From the NCBI GenBank assembly GCA_964563135.1, contig CAZLWV010000020.1, forward strand, positions 1 through 64,000: DNA of 64,000 bases, in the 5' to 3' direction. This DNA comes from JAAYAY01 sp964563135 (GTDB taxonomy: Bacteria > Planctomycetota > Planctomycetia > Pirellulales > Thermoguttaceae). A program made the translations under genes and the position numbers. The first letter of the stretch is position 1. Every line of letters starts with the position of its first letter. Under the pieces are notes generated by a model that was not told the DNA's origin, ran no database searches, and was given only the letters and a program-made list of their open reading frames with translations. This document shows positions 52,271 to 62,150 of this stretch, one piece after another.

Positions 52271-53803
52271 ATGCTTCGCAAAGCCCTGGTGCTGCTGTGG
52301 CTCGGTCTGCTGATTGCGGTCTCTACTGTGGCTGCGGCCGACGACAAGGCCCCCAAGCGTTACGTGTTCGTAATGATCTGCGACGGGGCCGGATTCAACA
52401 CGTTCAACGCCACGAGCATGTACGAGGGCAAATGGGACTCGGCCACGGGGCGGGGCATGCAGGTCTACAATGGCCCGGCCTGGAAGAGTCTGGCCGCCAC
52501 GACCTATCCGCTCAACACGTCGGAGAAACCGCTGGGCACCGGCCGGCAGGATCCAGCCCTGGTCTACGATCCGGCTAAGGCCTGGGACCCCAAGACCGGC
52601 TACGAGTGGGCGACAGCCGGATATACCGACTCGGCCGCAGCCGGCACAGCCCTCTCCACCGGCCAGAAGACCTTCAACAATGCCATCAACTGGAGCGATC
52701 TCAACCAGCCGATCGCGCCCACCATACCGGAACTGGCCGGATCGCTGGGCCTTGCGGCGGGCGTAGTCACGTCGGTCGAATGGTCGCACGCCACGCCCGC
52801 GGCGTTCAGCAACGCCCACGCGGCCGAACGCGACGAGTATCAGACCATCGCCCAGCAGATGATTCGCGGCGGCGTGCTCGATGTGATCATGGGAACGGGC
52901 AATCCCGATTTCGACAACAACGGTCAGCCCTGGAAGCCCACCAAGGTCCAGAAAACCGCGGCCGAGAAGGCCGCCGAGGCCGCCAAGGGAATCACCGGCG
53001 AGATCGCCCAGGAACGTGAATACAAGTATGTAGGGGGCAAGGAGGTCTGGTTGGCAATCGAGGCCGCGCGCAAGACCCCCGACGGACTCTACTATGGCTT
53101 CCGTCCCGTGTCGACCAAGGCCGAGTTCGAAGCCCTTTGCCAGGGGCAGCCACCGGCCAAGGTGCTGGGGACCGCCGAGGCCGCCACCACGCTGCAGCAG
53201 GCCCGCACGAAGACCGGCAACAAGCATCCCGATGACGACACGCCTCTGAACGCGAATGTCCCCACCCTCAACACGATGGTTCGCGGCGCGCTCAACGTGC
53301 TCGGCCGCAGGCCCAACGGATTCTTCCTCATGATCGAAGGGGGGGCCATCGACTGGGCCAATCACAACGGCCTCCCCGGCCGCGTGATCCAGGAACAGAT
53401 GGATTTCAACCGGGCGGTGGAAACGGTCGTCCAGTGGATCGAAACCCACAGCAACTGGGAAGAAAGCCTGGTCATCGTCACCTCCGACCACGAGACGGGC
53501 CTCGTCCGCGGCCCCGATTCCGACCAGGATCCCCTGCGGCCGCTGGTCGACAACGGCCCCGGCAAGATCCCCGGGCTGGCTTACCATTCCAAGAAGCACA
53601 GCAACAGCCTGGTGCCGGTCTTTGCCCGCGGCATCGGCACCGATCAGTTGGACTCGCTCATCGTGGGCAACGATCCGGTGCTCGGACCCTACATCGACAA
53701 CACGGGGATCACCCGGATCCTCCGGACGGCCGTTGAATCGGCCGCCGCCAGGCCGACCCTCACCGAAGGCAAGGCTCCCGCGGTGCCCGTGTCCGCTCAG
53801 TGA
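52271..53803 (+). CDS. Exported alkaline phosphatase (PhoA-type fold)
   Basis: 510 residues from the ATG at 52271 (AAGGA upstream), signal peptide to about VAAAD. The nucleophile Ser is S121 in TDSAAAGTALSTG. Metal ligands fit D38 (MICDGAG), MIEGGAIDWANHN and TSDHETG. Hydrolyses phosphate monoesters in the periplasm. The segment around 230-290 is a variable insertion rich in Lys/Ala. It is followed at 33 bases by the DUF1080 gene, then the GH20 gene, all same strand. Confidence 0.92.
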   Translation: MLRKALVLLWLGLLIAVSTVAAADDKAPKRYVFVMICDGAGFNTFNATSMYEGKWDSATGRGMQVYNGPAWKSLAATTYPLNTSEKPLGTGRQDPALVYDPAKAWDPKTGYEWATAGYTDSAAAGTALSTGQKTFNNAINWSDLNQPIAPTIPELAGSLGLAAGVVTSVEWSHATPAAFSNAHAAERDEYQTIAQQMIRGGVLDVIMGTGNPDFDNNGQPWKPTKVQKTAAEKAAEAAKGITGEIAQEREYKYVGGKEVWLAIEAARKTPDGLYYGFRPVSTKAEFEALCQGQPPAKVLGTAEAATTLQQARTKTGNKHPDDDTPLNANVPTLNTMVRGALNVLGRRPNGFFLMIEGGAIDWANHNGLPGRVIQEQMDFNRAVETVVQWIETHSNWEESLVIVTSDHETGLVRGPDSDQDPLRPLVDNGPGKIPGLAYHSKKHSNSLVPVFARGIGTDQLDSLIVGNDPVLGPYIDNTGITRILRTAVESAAARPTLTEGKAPAVPVSAQ

Positions 53804-53836
53804 TCACATCGTGCCCCTTTCCAGTTGGAGAACACC

Positions 53837-54571
53837 ATGCTTCGCTCCCTGACCATCTCGGTTCTGCTCCTGTGTGCCTCGAGCGTTCTGGCGGCCGAAC
53901 CTCAATCGGCCCCCCCCGAGCCCGACGGCATGAAGCCCTTGTTCAACGGAAAGGATCTGACCGGCTGGGACGGCGATCCAAGGCTCTGGTCGGTCAGGGA
54001 CGGCGCGATCCGCGGCGAGACGACTGCGGACAACAAGGCCAACGGCAACACATTCCTGATCTGGAAAGACGGCGTGGTCAGGGATTTCGAACTGCGGCTC
54101 TCTTTCCGCTGCACGGCGACCAACAACTCAGGCATCCAGTACCGTTCGAAACACATCACCGACAATCCCAAGAATCCTTGGGTGGTCCGCGGCTATCAGC
54201 ACGAAATCCGCAATGAGGTCAAGCTCCCGAGCGTCTCCGGGTTCATCTACGACGAAGGCGGCAAACGCGGCCGCATGTGTCTGGTGGGCGAGAAGGCCGT
54301 CTGGGGTGAGGACGGCAAGAAGGAGGTGACCGGCAGCCTGATCGACGCCGACCAGTACGCCCGGCTGCTGAAGCTCGACGACTGGAACGACGTGGTGATC
54401 CTCGCCAAGGGTCCCCACATCCAGCACTACCTCAATGGTCGTTTGATCCTCGACTGCACCGACAACCATCCGCAGGGGGCGCTTCGCGAAGGCGTCCTCG
54501 CTTTTCAGCTTCATGCCGGCAACCCGATGTGGGCCGAGTTCAAGAACATCCGCCTCAAAGACATCGAGTGA
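53837..54571 (+). CDS. Exported DUF1080 protein (3-keto-disaccharide hydrolase family)
   Basis: 244 residues from the ATG at 53837 (GGAG 53827-53830); an ATG at 53825 overlaps that site. Signal peptide, then the concanavalin-like DUF1080 domain: MKPLFNGKDLTGWDGDPRLW, NTFLIWKDGVVRDFELRLSF, NNSGIQYRSK and the C-terminal GVLAFQLHAGNPMWAEFKNI. The family now includes 3-keto-glycoside hydrolases/lyases. It would act on oxidised sugars outside the cytoplasm. Lies 33 bases after the phosphatase and 39 before GH20. Confidence 0.85.
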   Translation: MLRSLTISVLLLCASSVLAAEPQSAPPEPDGMKPLFNGKDLTGWDGDPRLWSVRDGAIRGETTADNKANGNTFLIWKDGVVRDFELRLSFRCTATNNSGIQYRSKHITDNPKNPWVVRGYQHEIRNEVKLPSVSGFIYDEGGKRGRMCLVGEKAVWGEDGKKEVTGSLIDADQYARLLKLDDWNDVVILAKGPHIQHYLNGRLILDCTDNHPQGALREGVLAFQLHAGNPMWAEFKNIRLKDIE

Positions 54572-54610
54572 TCCTCTTCCTGTTCTGGCTTCGTAAGGGG
54601 GGACGATTCC

Positions 54611-57022
54611 ATGCAACACCGACTCCTTTCCGCGGTTTGTGTCCTGGGTCTGGCGGTCGCGCAGGTCTGTGCCGCGCCGGCCGACGAAACTGGATCGCTG
54701 CGGCTGGTTCCTTTTCCAAAACAGGTGAAACTGACCGGCGGCACGCTGCGTCTGCAGCAGCCGCTCGCGGCTTCGCTCCCCAAGACGGTCGAGCTTGCGG
54801 CCCAGGCTTTCCTCCTGGACGAGCTCGTCCGGGCCGGCCTGCCGGCACCTGAGCTTGAGGCGACCGATGGTTCCGGGCTTGTCGTTCGGCTCACGGCCAA
54901 GGCCAGGCCGGAGGTCGTTCTGCCGGACCTGCGGGTAGAAGCCGGTGATGAAGACTATGCGCTGGTCGTCACCCCCGACGGCGCCGCGATCGTCGCCCCG
55001 GCCGTACCCGGTCTCTTCCACGGCTTGGCGACACTCGGACAACTCGTTCGCGCCAATCGTCGGGACGGGGCAATCCCGTGCCTGACCATCCAAGACTGGC
55101 CGAGTGTGCGCTGGCGCGCGTTTCAGGACGACATCACCCGCGGTCCGAGCACGAACCTGTCGGAGTTGAAACGCGACGTCGCCCGCGGCGCGATGCTGAA
55201 AATGAACCTCTTCACCTACTACATGCAGCATCAGTTCGCCTTCGCCAGGCATCCGCTTGTGGGACCGAAAGATGGTTCGCTGACGGCCGAAGAACTGGAC
55301 GGCCTGGTGAAGCATGGCCGGCCGCTGGGCGTCGAGATCCTCGGAAACCAGCAGTCCTTTGCCCACATGCAACACACGCTGGCCCATCCCGAGTACGCCC
55401 ACCTGAAGCAGGACGACCGCACCCTGTCGCCCGTTCACGAAGGAACCTACAAGCTGCTCGACGACTTCTACCGCGAAGTCCTGCCGATTCTCCCCTTCGA
55501 GATGTTCAACGTCTGCTGCGACGAAACCTGGGGACTGGGCCTGCAGGGGCCCACGAAGGCCCTCGGCGACGAGATTGGCCCCGGCGGCGTCTACGTGCGG
55601 CACATCGGCCGGGTCTATGAACTCGTCCATGGCAAGTACGGCAAACGGATGATGATGTGGGGCGACGTGATCCTCAGTCATCCCGACAAGCTCGAGTCGA
55701 TTCCCAAGGACGTGGTCATGCTCACCTGGGGCTATGCACCCAAGGACAGTTTCGAGGATCAGATTGCCCCCTTTGCCCGGTCGGGCTACGAGTTCTTCGT
55801 CTGCCCCGGCGTGAACAACTGGAGCCGCGTGCTCCCCGACTTTCGCGCCGCGGCCGTCAATATCCAGAACTTCGTCCGCGACGGAGTCAAGCACGGGGCC
55901 ATCGGAGTGCTCAACACGTCGTGGGACGACGACGGCGAGAACCTGAATGCCCCCAACTGGTACGGATTCGCCTGGGGTGCGGAGTGTGCCTGGAACGCTT
56001 CGAGGACTCCTCAGGCGGATTTCGACCGGCGGATCGGCGCGGTGCTCCAGGGCGAAACGGGCGAGGATTACGGCAAGGCAATCCAACTGCTGTCGTCGCC
56101 GGGCCTTGGCGGCATGATGAACAGCCGCTTCTGGGACATGACCGCGGGCTTGGTGCGGCCCGAGACCCCGGAGTCGGCGGAGAACCTCAAGATCGTCCGG
56201 GAGGCCATCGAGCGGCTGCAGTCCTGCCGGCAGACGGCAACGGCGGATGCCGACCTGATCGATTCGCTCCTGTTCGGTTCGCGGCGTCTGGAGCATTACT
56301 ACCAAAGCCAGGTCGACCGGGCCACGGCCGCCGTGGAGTATGACGCGGCAACCCGGGCCGAGGCCGGCACGGCCGCTGCCCATCTCGACCGGGCCATTGC
56401 GGCCGTCAGCCGTACTGCCGAGAGGTACCGCAGACTGCGGCAGGAGTGGGAGGTGCTGTGGCATCGCGAAAACAAGCCCTACGCCCTCGACTGGTCGCTG
56501 GCCCGCTACGACGAGGCGATTGCCCGCTGCGAGGGCACGGTGAACCGGCTTGCGCAGGCCCGCAAGGAGGCGGAAGCAGGCAAACCCCTCCCCTCCGCGG
56601 CGGATCTGGGCTTGGAACTCTGGCAGAGACCGCAGAAACTCACCTGCCCGGGGCGAATCGAGTCCACCCTGGGAAACCACGAGGATTACTTTCCCGAGTT
56701 CGCCTTCGACGGGAATTTCGAGACGTTCTACTGGTCAGATCGCGGCCTGGCTGCGGGCGACCACTTCACCCTGATGCTCGACGAACCTGCCGAGTGGAAG
56801 AGGGTGACGATCCTGCTCGGCACCCAGCGCTACCGCGAGGAATACGTGCACGCCGGTCTGCTGCAGATCCAGGCCCCCGACGGAAGCTGGAAAGATCTGA
56901 AGGAGCTCAGTTCGGCCAAGGTCGTGGCCGAACTGCCTGGCGGCCCGCTGAAAGGGATTCGGCTTCGCGTCCAGGAGCCGCAGAGGTTCTGGCTGATCGT
57001 GCGGGAGATCCAGCTGGAGTAG
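54611..57022 (+). CDS. Exported beta-N-acetylhexosaminidase (GH20)
   Basis: 803 residues with a signal peptide and AAGGGGGG before the ATG. Domains: N-terminal GH20b (about 30-165), catalytic barrel with the Asp-Glu pair D304-E305 (FNVCCDETWGLG) that performs substrate-assisted catalysis, then a helical segment (about 530-660) and a C-terminal discoidin-like domain (NHEDYFPEFAFDGNFETFYW). It releases terminal GlcNAc or GalNAc. With the GH123-like gene it suggests that an aminosugar polymer is one target. Third gene after the alkaline phosphatase and DUF1080. Confidence 0.9.
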   Translation: MQHRLLSAVCVLGLAVAQVCAAPADETGSLRLVPFPKQVKLTGGTLRLQQPLAASLPKTVELAAQAFLLDELVRAGLPAPELEATDGSGLVVRLTAKARPEVVLPDLRVEAGDEDYALVVTPDGAAIVAPAVPGLFHGLATLGQLVRANRRDGAIPCLTIQDWPSVRWRAFQDDITRGPSTNLSELKRDVARGAMLKMNLFTYYMQHQFAFARHPLVGPKDGSLTAEELDGLVKHGRPLGVEILGNQQSFAHMQHTLAHPEYAHLKQDDRTLSPVHEGTYKLLDDFYREVLPILPFEMFNVCCDETWGLGLQGPTKALGDEIGPGGVYVRHIGRVYELVHGKYGKRMMMWGDVILSHPDKLESIPKDVVMLTWGYAPKDSFEDQIAPFARSGYEFFVCPGVNNWSRVLPDFRAAAVNIQNFVRDGVKHGAIGVLNTSWDDDGENLNAPNWYGFAWGAECAWNASRTPQADFDRRIGAVLQGETGEDYGKAIQLLSSPGLGGMMNSRFWDMTAGLVRPETPESAENLKIVREAIERLQSCRQTATADADLIDSLLFGSRRLEHYYQSQVDRATAAVEYDAATRAEAGTAAAHLDRAIAAVSRTAERYRRLRQEWEVLWHRENKPYALDWSLARYDEAIARCEGTVNRLAQARKEAEAGKPLPSAADLGLELWQRPQKLTCPGRIESTLGNHEDYFPEFAFDGNFETFYWSDRGLAAGDHFTLMLDEPAEWKRVTILLGTQRYREEYVHAGLLQIQAPDGSWKDLKELSSAKVVAELPGGPLKGIRLRVQEPQRFWLIVREIQLE

Positions 57023-57085
57023 TCTCCCGGAACCGACGGCCCCCGATTGCGTCTATTCCTGCCCGTGGTAAGCCCGCCAGTCACG

Positions 57086-58138
57086 TCAGGCCGACTTCAG
57101 CCCCGGATGGGCCCACTTGGAGAACGCCCTGTCCCAGGTCTTGATGGTCTCGCGAGCCGTTGCCAGCACGTCGGGCTGGGCGAGATTCCAGATTCTCGCA
57201 CCCTCGTGGCCGCTCTGGCCGATGTTGTGAAGAAGCTCCGACCAGGCGGCCAGATCTCCGCCCCTCCTGGGGACCGGAAAAGAGGCAACCACCTGGTACA
57301 TCGAGGCAACCGGAATATTGGTCACGGCATTCAGCGCGGCCTCCACCGAGTTGCCCGCGCCGGGGCGAGGATAGATCGCCAACTGGATTCCACCAGGGGA
57401 ATTCGATGAAGGATGGGGCGGCTGCGGAAACCCCAGGGCCACTCCTTCCCTGGTTTCCGGCGACAGGTGGATCCAGAGCTGCGGGGCCTTGGGCCAGAGC
57501 TGGACCGGACTGTTGGGCATTGCCACCACGTCCCTCCAGTGTTCATCCACGCGCATGCGGCATGCCGCAAGCGCGTAGGCGACCACCTGCCCCCCGAGAC
57601 CCTCGTGCGGCAGCTCGTAGTGGTGCCCAACGAGCGTTTCGTGCCCTCCGTGGACGAAAATCTGTCGCAGGCATTTGACGAGCTGCGGGTGGTCGGGAGC
57701 CAGTCCGCTTCGCTGGGCGAACTCGGCCGCCAGGTCGTCCATCCAATTGGCCAGCTTGAACGGCATCTTCAGCGGGGCCAGATCGAGATTCAACTCGTCG
57801 GCAATCGCATCGTAAATCCGTCCGGAAAGCCGCTCCAGATGCCTGGGCGTCGGCGACCACTTGCGCCAGCCTGGACCGATCGACCACTGCGCGGAACAAG
57901 CCACTTGCGTCGATCCTCCCGTCGTGACGAAGAATACCCCCCGCCGTATCTTGCCCGACGGATCATACTCGGCGTTGTAAATGAGCGTCCGATTCTGCCG
58001 TTTCCCCTGAAACAGCGGAAATGCATGTGTCCGGCCGAGTTTGTGTCCAAAAGCGGCATGTGCCCGCTGATGCACGCCGATCAACTCGTCCAGCAAGGGC
58101 CCGGTTGCCTGAGCCCACAATCGCCGCTGCTGATTCAT
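57086..58138 (-). CDS. Unrecognised protein, conserved-looking hypothetical
   Basis: 350 residues from the ATG at 58138, preceded by GGGGAG nine bases upstream; a longer frame to 58372 looks non-coding. No signal peptide or membrane helix. Visible stretches include RGVFFVTTGGSTQVAC, HPQLVKCLRQIFVHGGHETL, HEGLGGQVVAYALAACRMR and ILAIYPRPGAG-like sequence. I do not recognise a family. It points away from the hopanoid operon and converges on the GH20 gene. Confidence 0.6.
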   Translation of the reverse strand: MNQQRRLWAQATGPLLDELIGVHQRAHAAFGHKLGRTHAFPLFQGKRQNRTLIYNAEYDPSGKIRRGVFFVTTGGSTQVACSAQWSIGPGWRKWSPTPRHLERLSGRIYDAIADELNLDLAPLKMPFKLANWMDDLAAEFAQRSGLAPDHPQLVKCLRQIFVHGGHETLVGHHYELPHEGLGGQVVAYALAACRMRVDEHWRDVVAMPNSPVQLWPKAPQLWIHLSPETREGVALGFPQPPHPSSNSPGGIQLAIYPRPGAGNSVEAALNAVTNIPVASMYQVVASFPVPRRGGDLAAWSELLHNIGQSGHEGARIWNLAQPDVLATARETIKTWDRAFSKWAHPGLKSA

Positions 58139-58921
58139 CGCGCGACGCTCCCCAGAGACAGATTCCGGCCCCCCTGCACTCGTCCACGGCCAAGACCTGC
58201 ACTTGGGTGGTGAGCGAGCCATGAGATCTCTTGCGCTCGAACGAGCACCAGTCACAACCTCGACTCTACCATGCCCGGCCGCTGACGGCAATCCGCGCCC
58301 CTTGCGGCGTCTGCCCGCCCAGCCGACCCCGGATCCGCATGATCTCGAGACTATGACTGCATAACTATTCACTCAGGCCGGCAGTCCCCGATATGCCGAC
58401 GAGCTGCCTGCGGATGTCCCGGTCGACTGGTGAAGTGAAAACAGGAGAATCGTTCTCTGCTTCCGGTCAAAACCGCTTCGCGGCGCTCTCCCCTTCCGGC
58501 AAGCACCCTGCCCCCTTCGGCCAGGTGCCTCACGGGTGCGCCGTTCATTTCGCCTTCCGCTGCTGCGAGGGCAAAGGCGGCATACTGCCGAACTACGTCG
58601 CAAACTTGTTCCTGATGCATCCCGACCCTGGTCCTGCGCCGCAGACTTCAGCGATCGTGGAGTCTTTCATCACAATCAGCAACCGGCAGGAGCGGGCCAA
58701 GGGTGACCGGGCGGCAGTTCACAACCTGTTCTTCGGCCGCTGCCCGTTGGCGGCCCTGCTGCCCTGGAAACCCGACCGAACCGTGCTGGCAGTGCTAGCA
58801 CTCTAGCGGGTGTTTTCCTTCAAACTTCGCGACAATGGGGTTGTCGATCTGCAAGCCATCGACTACGTTATTCGACACGGGAGAATACCTCCCGTGCCAA
58901 GCGTGTCATGGAAGACCGCCC
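58139..58921. other. Long intergenic region before the hopanoid operon
   Basis: 783 bases. A perfect palindrome AGTGCTAGCACT lies at 58791-58802, 120 bases before shc. It resembles half of a CIRCE-type element (TAGCACTC) but lacks the second half. Open frames such as 58393-58806 have poor codon character. No other feature recognised. Confidence 0.5.
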
Positions 58922-61120
58922 ATGAGTTCAAGGAACAGAACTCCGATGAAGTACCACCGTACTCAACCTTGCCCGTCTACGGATGGACGGGCGAGGTGTT
59001 TTTTCCCCGCCTCGACCCCTCTTCCCGCCGGCAATCGTCTGGCCAAGGACGTCCGCCGTTCGGTCTTCCGAACGCGGCGCTGGCTCCTGGGGGAGCAGAA
59101 GAACGACGGCCATTGGGTCGCCGAACTCGAAGGCGATTCCATCCTCCAGAGCGAAACCATCCTGCTCCTGGCCTATTTTGGCCGCGAGCAGTCCGATCTG
59201 GCCAGGCAAGCTGCACGCCGGCTTGTCGAGACGCAGATGCCGGAAGGCGGCTGGGCGATGTATCCCGGCGGCGGCGTCGAGATCAGCGGCAGCGTGAAGG
59301 CCTACTTCGCGCTGAAGCTCACTGGCCACGACCCGAGCGCCGAATACATGCAGCGGGCCCGAAAGGCCATCCTCGCCCACGGCGGGGCCGACGCCGTCAA
59401 CAGCTTCACCCGGTTCTACCTGGCAATCCTCGGTCAGATCCCCTACAGCCAGTGCCCCGAGGTTCCGCCCGAGGTCATGTTCCTGCCCAAGTGGTTCCCC
59501 GTGAACCTCTGCGCCGTGAGCGCCTGGTCGCGAACGATCATCGTTTCTCTGTCGATCGTTTCGGCCATGCGTCCCACACGGGCAATCGACCCTCGCTGCG
59601 GAATCCGCGAACTGTTCATCCGGGCCCCGGAGGACTGGCCGGAATTGCGCTGCCCCGGCAAGAAGGCCGGCCGGGGGCTCTTCAGTTGGGACCGATTCTT
59701 CCGCACCATCGATGGCACCTTCAAGTTCCTCCGCCGCTGGAACCTGCTGCCCTTGCGCAGGCGGGCTGTCCGGGCTGCAACCCGCTGGATGCTCAAACGG
59801 TTCGACAGCAGCGACGGCCTGGGGGCCATCTATCCGCCCATCGTCTGGAGCCTCATCGCACTAGACGTCCTGGGCTATAGCGAAGACAGCCCCGAAATGC
59901 AGGAATGCTGGAAACAACTCCGCGACCTGGTCGTCGCCAGCGACTCCGGTGACACCTGCCGCGTCCAGCCCTGCAAATCGCCCGTCTGGGATACCGCTAT
60001 CACTCTGCGGGCTCTCCTGGCCGGCGGACTTGTCGGCAGCGATCCGGCCATCGCCCGCGGCGTCGACTGGCTTCTCGACCGCCAGGTTCTCGTCCCTGGC
60101 GACTGGTCCGACACGGTCGCGGCCGAACCGGGCGGCTGGTGCTTCGAATACAACAACGCCTTCTATCCCGACAACGACGACACGGCCATGGTCCTGATGG
60201 TCCTCAAAAGCCAGTTCGCCGACACGTCCCACGACCGCCTCCCGCCGAATCTTGACCTCGTCGGCACGGCCCACGCGGAACCGGCGGCCGGCGAAGACCA
60301 TGAGAAGCGGATGGAACGGACGGCCCAGGCCATCGACCGCGGTGTTCGTTGGCTCCTCGCCATGCAGAACCGCGACGGCGGCTGGGGCGCCTTCGATCGC
60401 AACAACGACAGCGAATTCCTTTGCCATGTTCCTTTTGCCGACCACAACGCCATGATCGATCCCAGCACGCCGGACCTCAGCGGTCGCGTGCTGGAAGCCC
60501 TGGGCCAGCTTGGCTGCACCGAGGAGCACCCGGCCGTCGCCAGGGCTGTCCGCTACATTCGCAGCACCCAGGAGCCCGACGGAAGCTGGTTCGGCCGTTG
60601 GGGGGTCAACTACATCTACGGCACCTGGCAGGTCATCACCGGCCTGGTGGCCATCGGCGTTTCTCGCGATGATCCGGCCATCCGCGCTGGCGTCAACTGG
60701 CTCCTCACCCACCAGCAGCCCTGCGGCGGCTGGGGTGAGACCCCCGAAACCTACGCCGACCCCACCCTTCGCGGGCAGGGCACGGTCACCGCATCGCAAA
60801 CCGCCTGGGCGGTTCTCGGACTCATGGCCGCCGGACTGGAAGATCACCCGGCCGTTCGCCGCGGCATCCAGTTCCTCGTCGATCGCCAGCAGGACGACGG
60901 CACCTGGGACGAGCCTGAGTTCACCGGCACGGGCTTCCCGCAGGTCTTCTACCTCCGCTATCACTACTACCCCATGTACTTCCCTCTGATGGCCCTTTCC
61001 CGTTGGGCCGTGTCGTCGGCTGCCAGCCAGGCGGATGCGGTCGCCCCGGCCCCCACTCTCCGGGTCGTCTGGGATCAAGAAGATGCCAGTGAAATGGCCT
61101 GTTCCGCCGAGGCAATGTAA
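58922..61120 (+). CDS. shc: Squalene-hopene cyclase
   Basis: 732 residues from the ATG at 58922 (GGAAGA upstream); another ATG at 58946 is possible. The catalytic DxDDTA motif reads DNDDTAM at residues 417-423. QW repeats are seen, for example QNRDGGWGAFDRNND, QEPDGSWFGRWGVNYIYGTW and QQPCGGWGE. PVWDTAITL and WGVNYIYGT are core SHC segments. The membrane-bound enzyme cyclises squalene to hopene. The stop is one base before the hpnH start. No squalene synthesis genes (hpnC/D/E) are nearby. Confidence 0.92.
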   Translation: MSSRNRTPMKYHRTQPCPSTDGRARCFFPASTPLPAGNRLAKDVRRSVFRTRRWLLGEQKNDGHWVAELEGDSILQSETILLLAYFGREQSDLARQAARRLVETQMPEGGWAMYPGGGVEISGSVKAYFALKLTGHDPSAEYMQRARKAILAHGGADAVNSFTRFYLAILGQIPYSQCPEVPPEVMFLPKWFPVNLCAVSAWSRTIIVSLSIVSAMRPTRAIDPRCGIRELFIRAPEDWPELRCPGKKAGRGLFSWDRFFRTIDGTFKFLRRWNLLPLRRRAVRAATRWMLKRFDSSDGLGAIYPPIVWSLIALDVLGYSEDSPEMQECWKQLRDLVVASDSGDTCRVQPCKSPVWDTAITLRALLAGGLVGSDPAIARGVDWLLDRQVLVPGDWSDTVAAEPGGWCFEYNNAFYPDNDDTAMVLMVLKSQFADTSHDRLPPNLDLVGTAHAEPAAGEDHEKRMERTAQAIDRGVRWLLAMQNRDGGWGAFDRNNDSEFLCHVPFADHNAMIDPSTPDLSGRVLEALGQLGCTEEHPAVARAVRYIRSTQEPDGSWFGRWGVNYIYGTWQVITGLVAIGVSRDDPAIRAGVNWLLTHQQPCGGWGETPETYADPTLRGQGTVTASQTAWAVLGLMAAGLEDHPAVRRGIQFLVDRQQDDGTWDEPEFTGTGFPQVFYLRYHYYPMYFPLMALSRWAVSSAASQADAVAPAPTLRVVWDQEDASEMACSAEAM

Positions 61121-61121
61121 G

Positions 61122-62141
61122 ATGCGCTTTCCGCTTTCTCTGACTCAGTCCATGACGGTCTACTTGATGCGGCAGAAGCTGGCCGGCCGGAAACGGTTCC
61201 CCATGGTCCTCATGCTCGAGCCGCTTCATGCCTGCAACCTCAAGTGCGCCGGTTGCGGACGCATCCGCGAGTACGCGGAAACCATCCGCGAGCATCTGTC
61301 GGTCGAGCAGTGTCTGGCCGCCGCCGAGGAATGCGGGGCACCCATCGTCAGCATCTGCGGCGGGGAGCCCCTGATCCATCCCGAAATCGACGAACTGGTC
61401 GAACGGCTCGTCGAGCGGAAGAAGCATGTCTACCTGTGCACGAACGGCACGCTGCTGGCCAAGAAGATCGAACTCCTGAGACCGAGCAGCCGAATCTTCA
61501 TCAATGTTCACCTCGACGGCATGGAGGCAAGCCACGATGCCATCGCCTGCCGCAAGGGAGTCTTCGCCAGGGCGGTCGAAGGCATCCAGGCGGCCAAACG
61601 GGCGGGTTTCCTCGTCTACACGAATACCACCGTCTACCGCCAGACAGATGTCCATGAACTGGCCGTCCTCTTCCAGTACCTCACCGAACTCAAGGTCGAC
61701 GGATTCATGATCTCCCCGGCCTACGGCTACCAGGCCGTCGCCGCCGAAGATCCCGACGGAGCCGCCAGGATCTTCATGCACCGCCGCGAAATTCACGCCA
61801 GGTTCTGCGAGGCCCGCCGCCTCCTCCGGACCTTCAAGCTCGTCACCTCGCCCCTCTACCTCGATTTCCTCTGCGGCGGGCGCGACCTCGCCTGCGCTGC
61901 CTGGGCCAACCCCACCTACAACATTCGCGGCTGGAAGGGCCCCTGCTACCTCGTCACCGACCGCCACTGGGCCACGTTCGCCGAATTGCTTCAGGAGACC
62001 GACTGGGATACACTTGGTCCTGGCGGTGATCCGCGCTGCGAGCATTGCCTCGTCCACTGCGGCTTCGAGCCCGCGGCAGTGCTCTCGTCGGAAAAGTCCT
62101 TCCGCGACGTGGTGAAAATGGCCCTCTGGCAGATGACGTAG
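61122..62141 (+). CDS. hpnH: Adenosyl-hopene transferase HpnH (radical SAM)
   Basis: 339 residues from the ATG at 61122, GAGG overlapping the end of shc. The radical-SAM cluster motif is CNLKCAGC with C38, C42 and C45, followed by ICGGEPLIHPEI and CTNGTLL. C-terminal Cys (CEHCLVHCGF) is typical of the HpnH extension. It adds 5'-deoxyadenosyl to diploptene to give adenosylhopane, the first step to elongated hopanoids. Co-transcribed with shc and hpnG (9 bases apart). Confidence 0.92.
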   Translation: MRFPLSLTQSMTVYLMRQKLAGRKRFPMVLMLEPLHACNLKCAGCGRIREYAETIREHLSVEQCLAAAEECGAPIVSICGGEPLIHPEIDELVERLVERKKHVYLCTNGTLLAKKIELLRPSSRIFINVHLDGMEASHDAIACRKGVFARAVEGIQAAKRAGFLVYTNTTVYRQTDVHELAVLFQYLTELKVDGFMISPAYGYQAVAAEDPDGAARIFMHRREIHARFCEARRLLRTFKLVTSPLYLDFLCGGRDLACAAWANPTYNIRGWKGPCYLVTDRHWATFAELLQETDWDTLGPGGDPRCEHCLVHCGFEPAAVLSSEKSFRDVVKMALWQMT

Positions 62142-62150
62142 CTTTCCCTC

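Noticed and set aside
54128..56680. Open minus-strand frame of about 850 codons
   Set aside because: Antisense to DUF1080 and GH20; no domain, and the plus strand has catalytic DE and signal peptides.
58393..58806. Possible 137-residue gene before shc
   Set aside because: Poor codon character, no binding site and no family.
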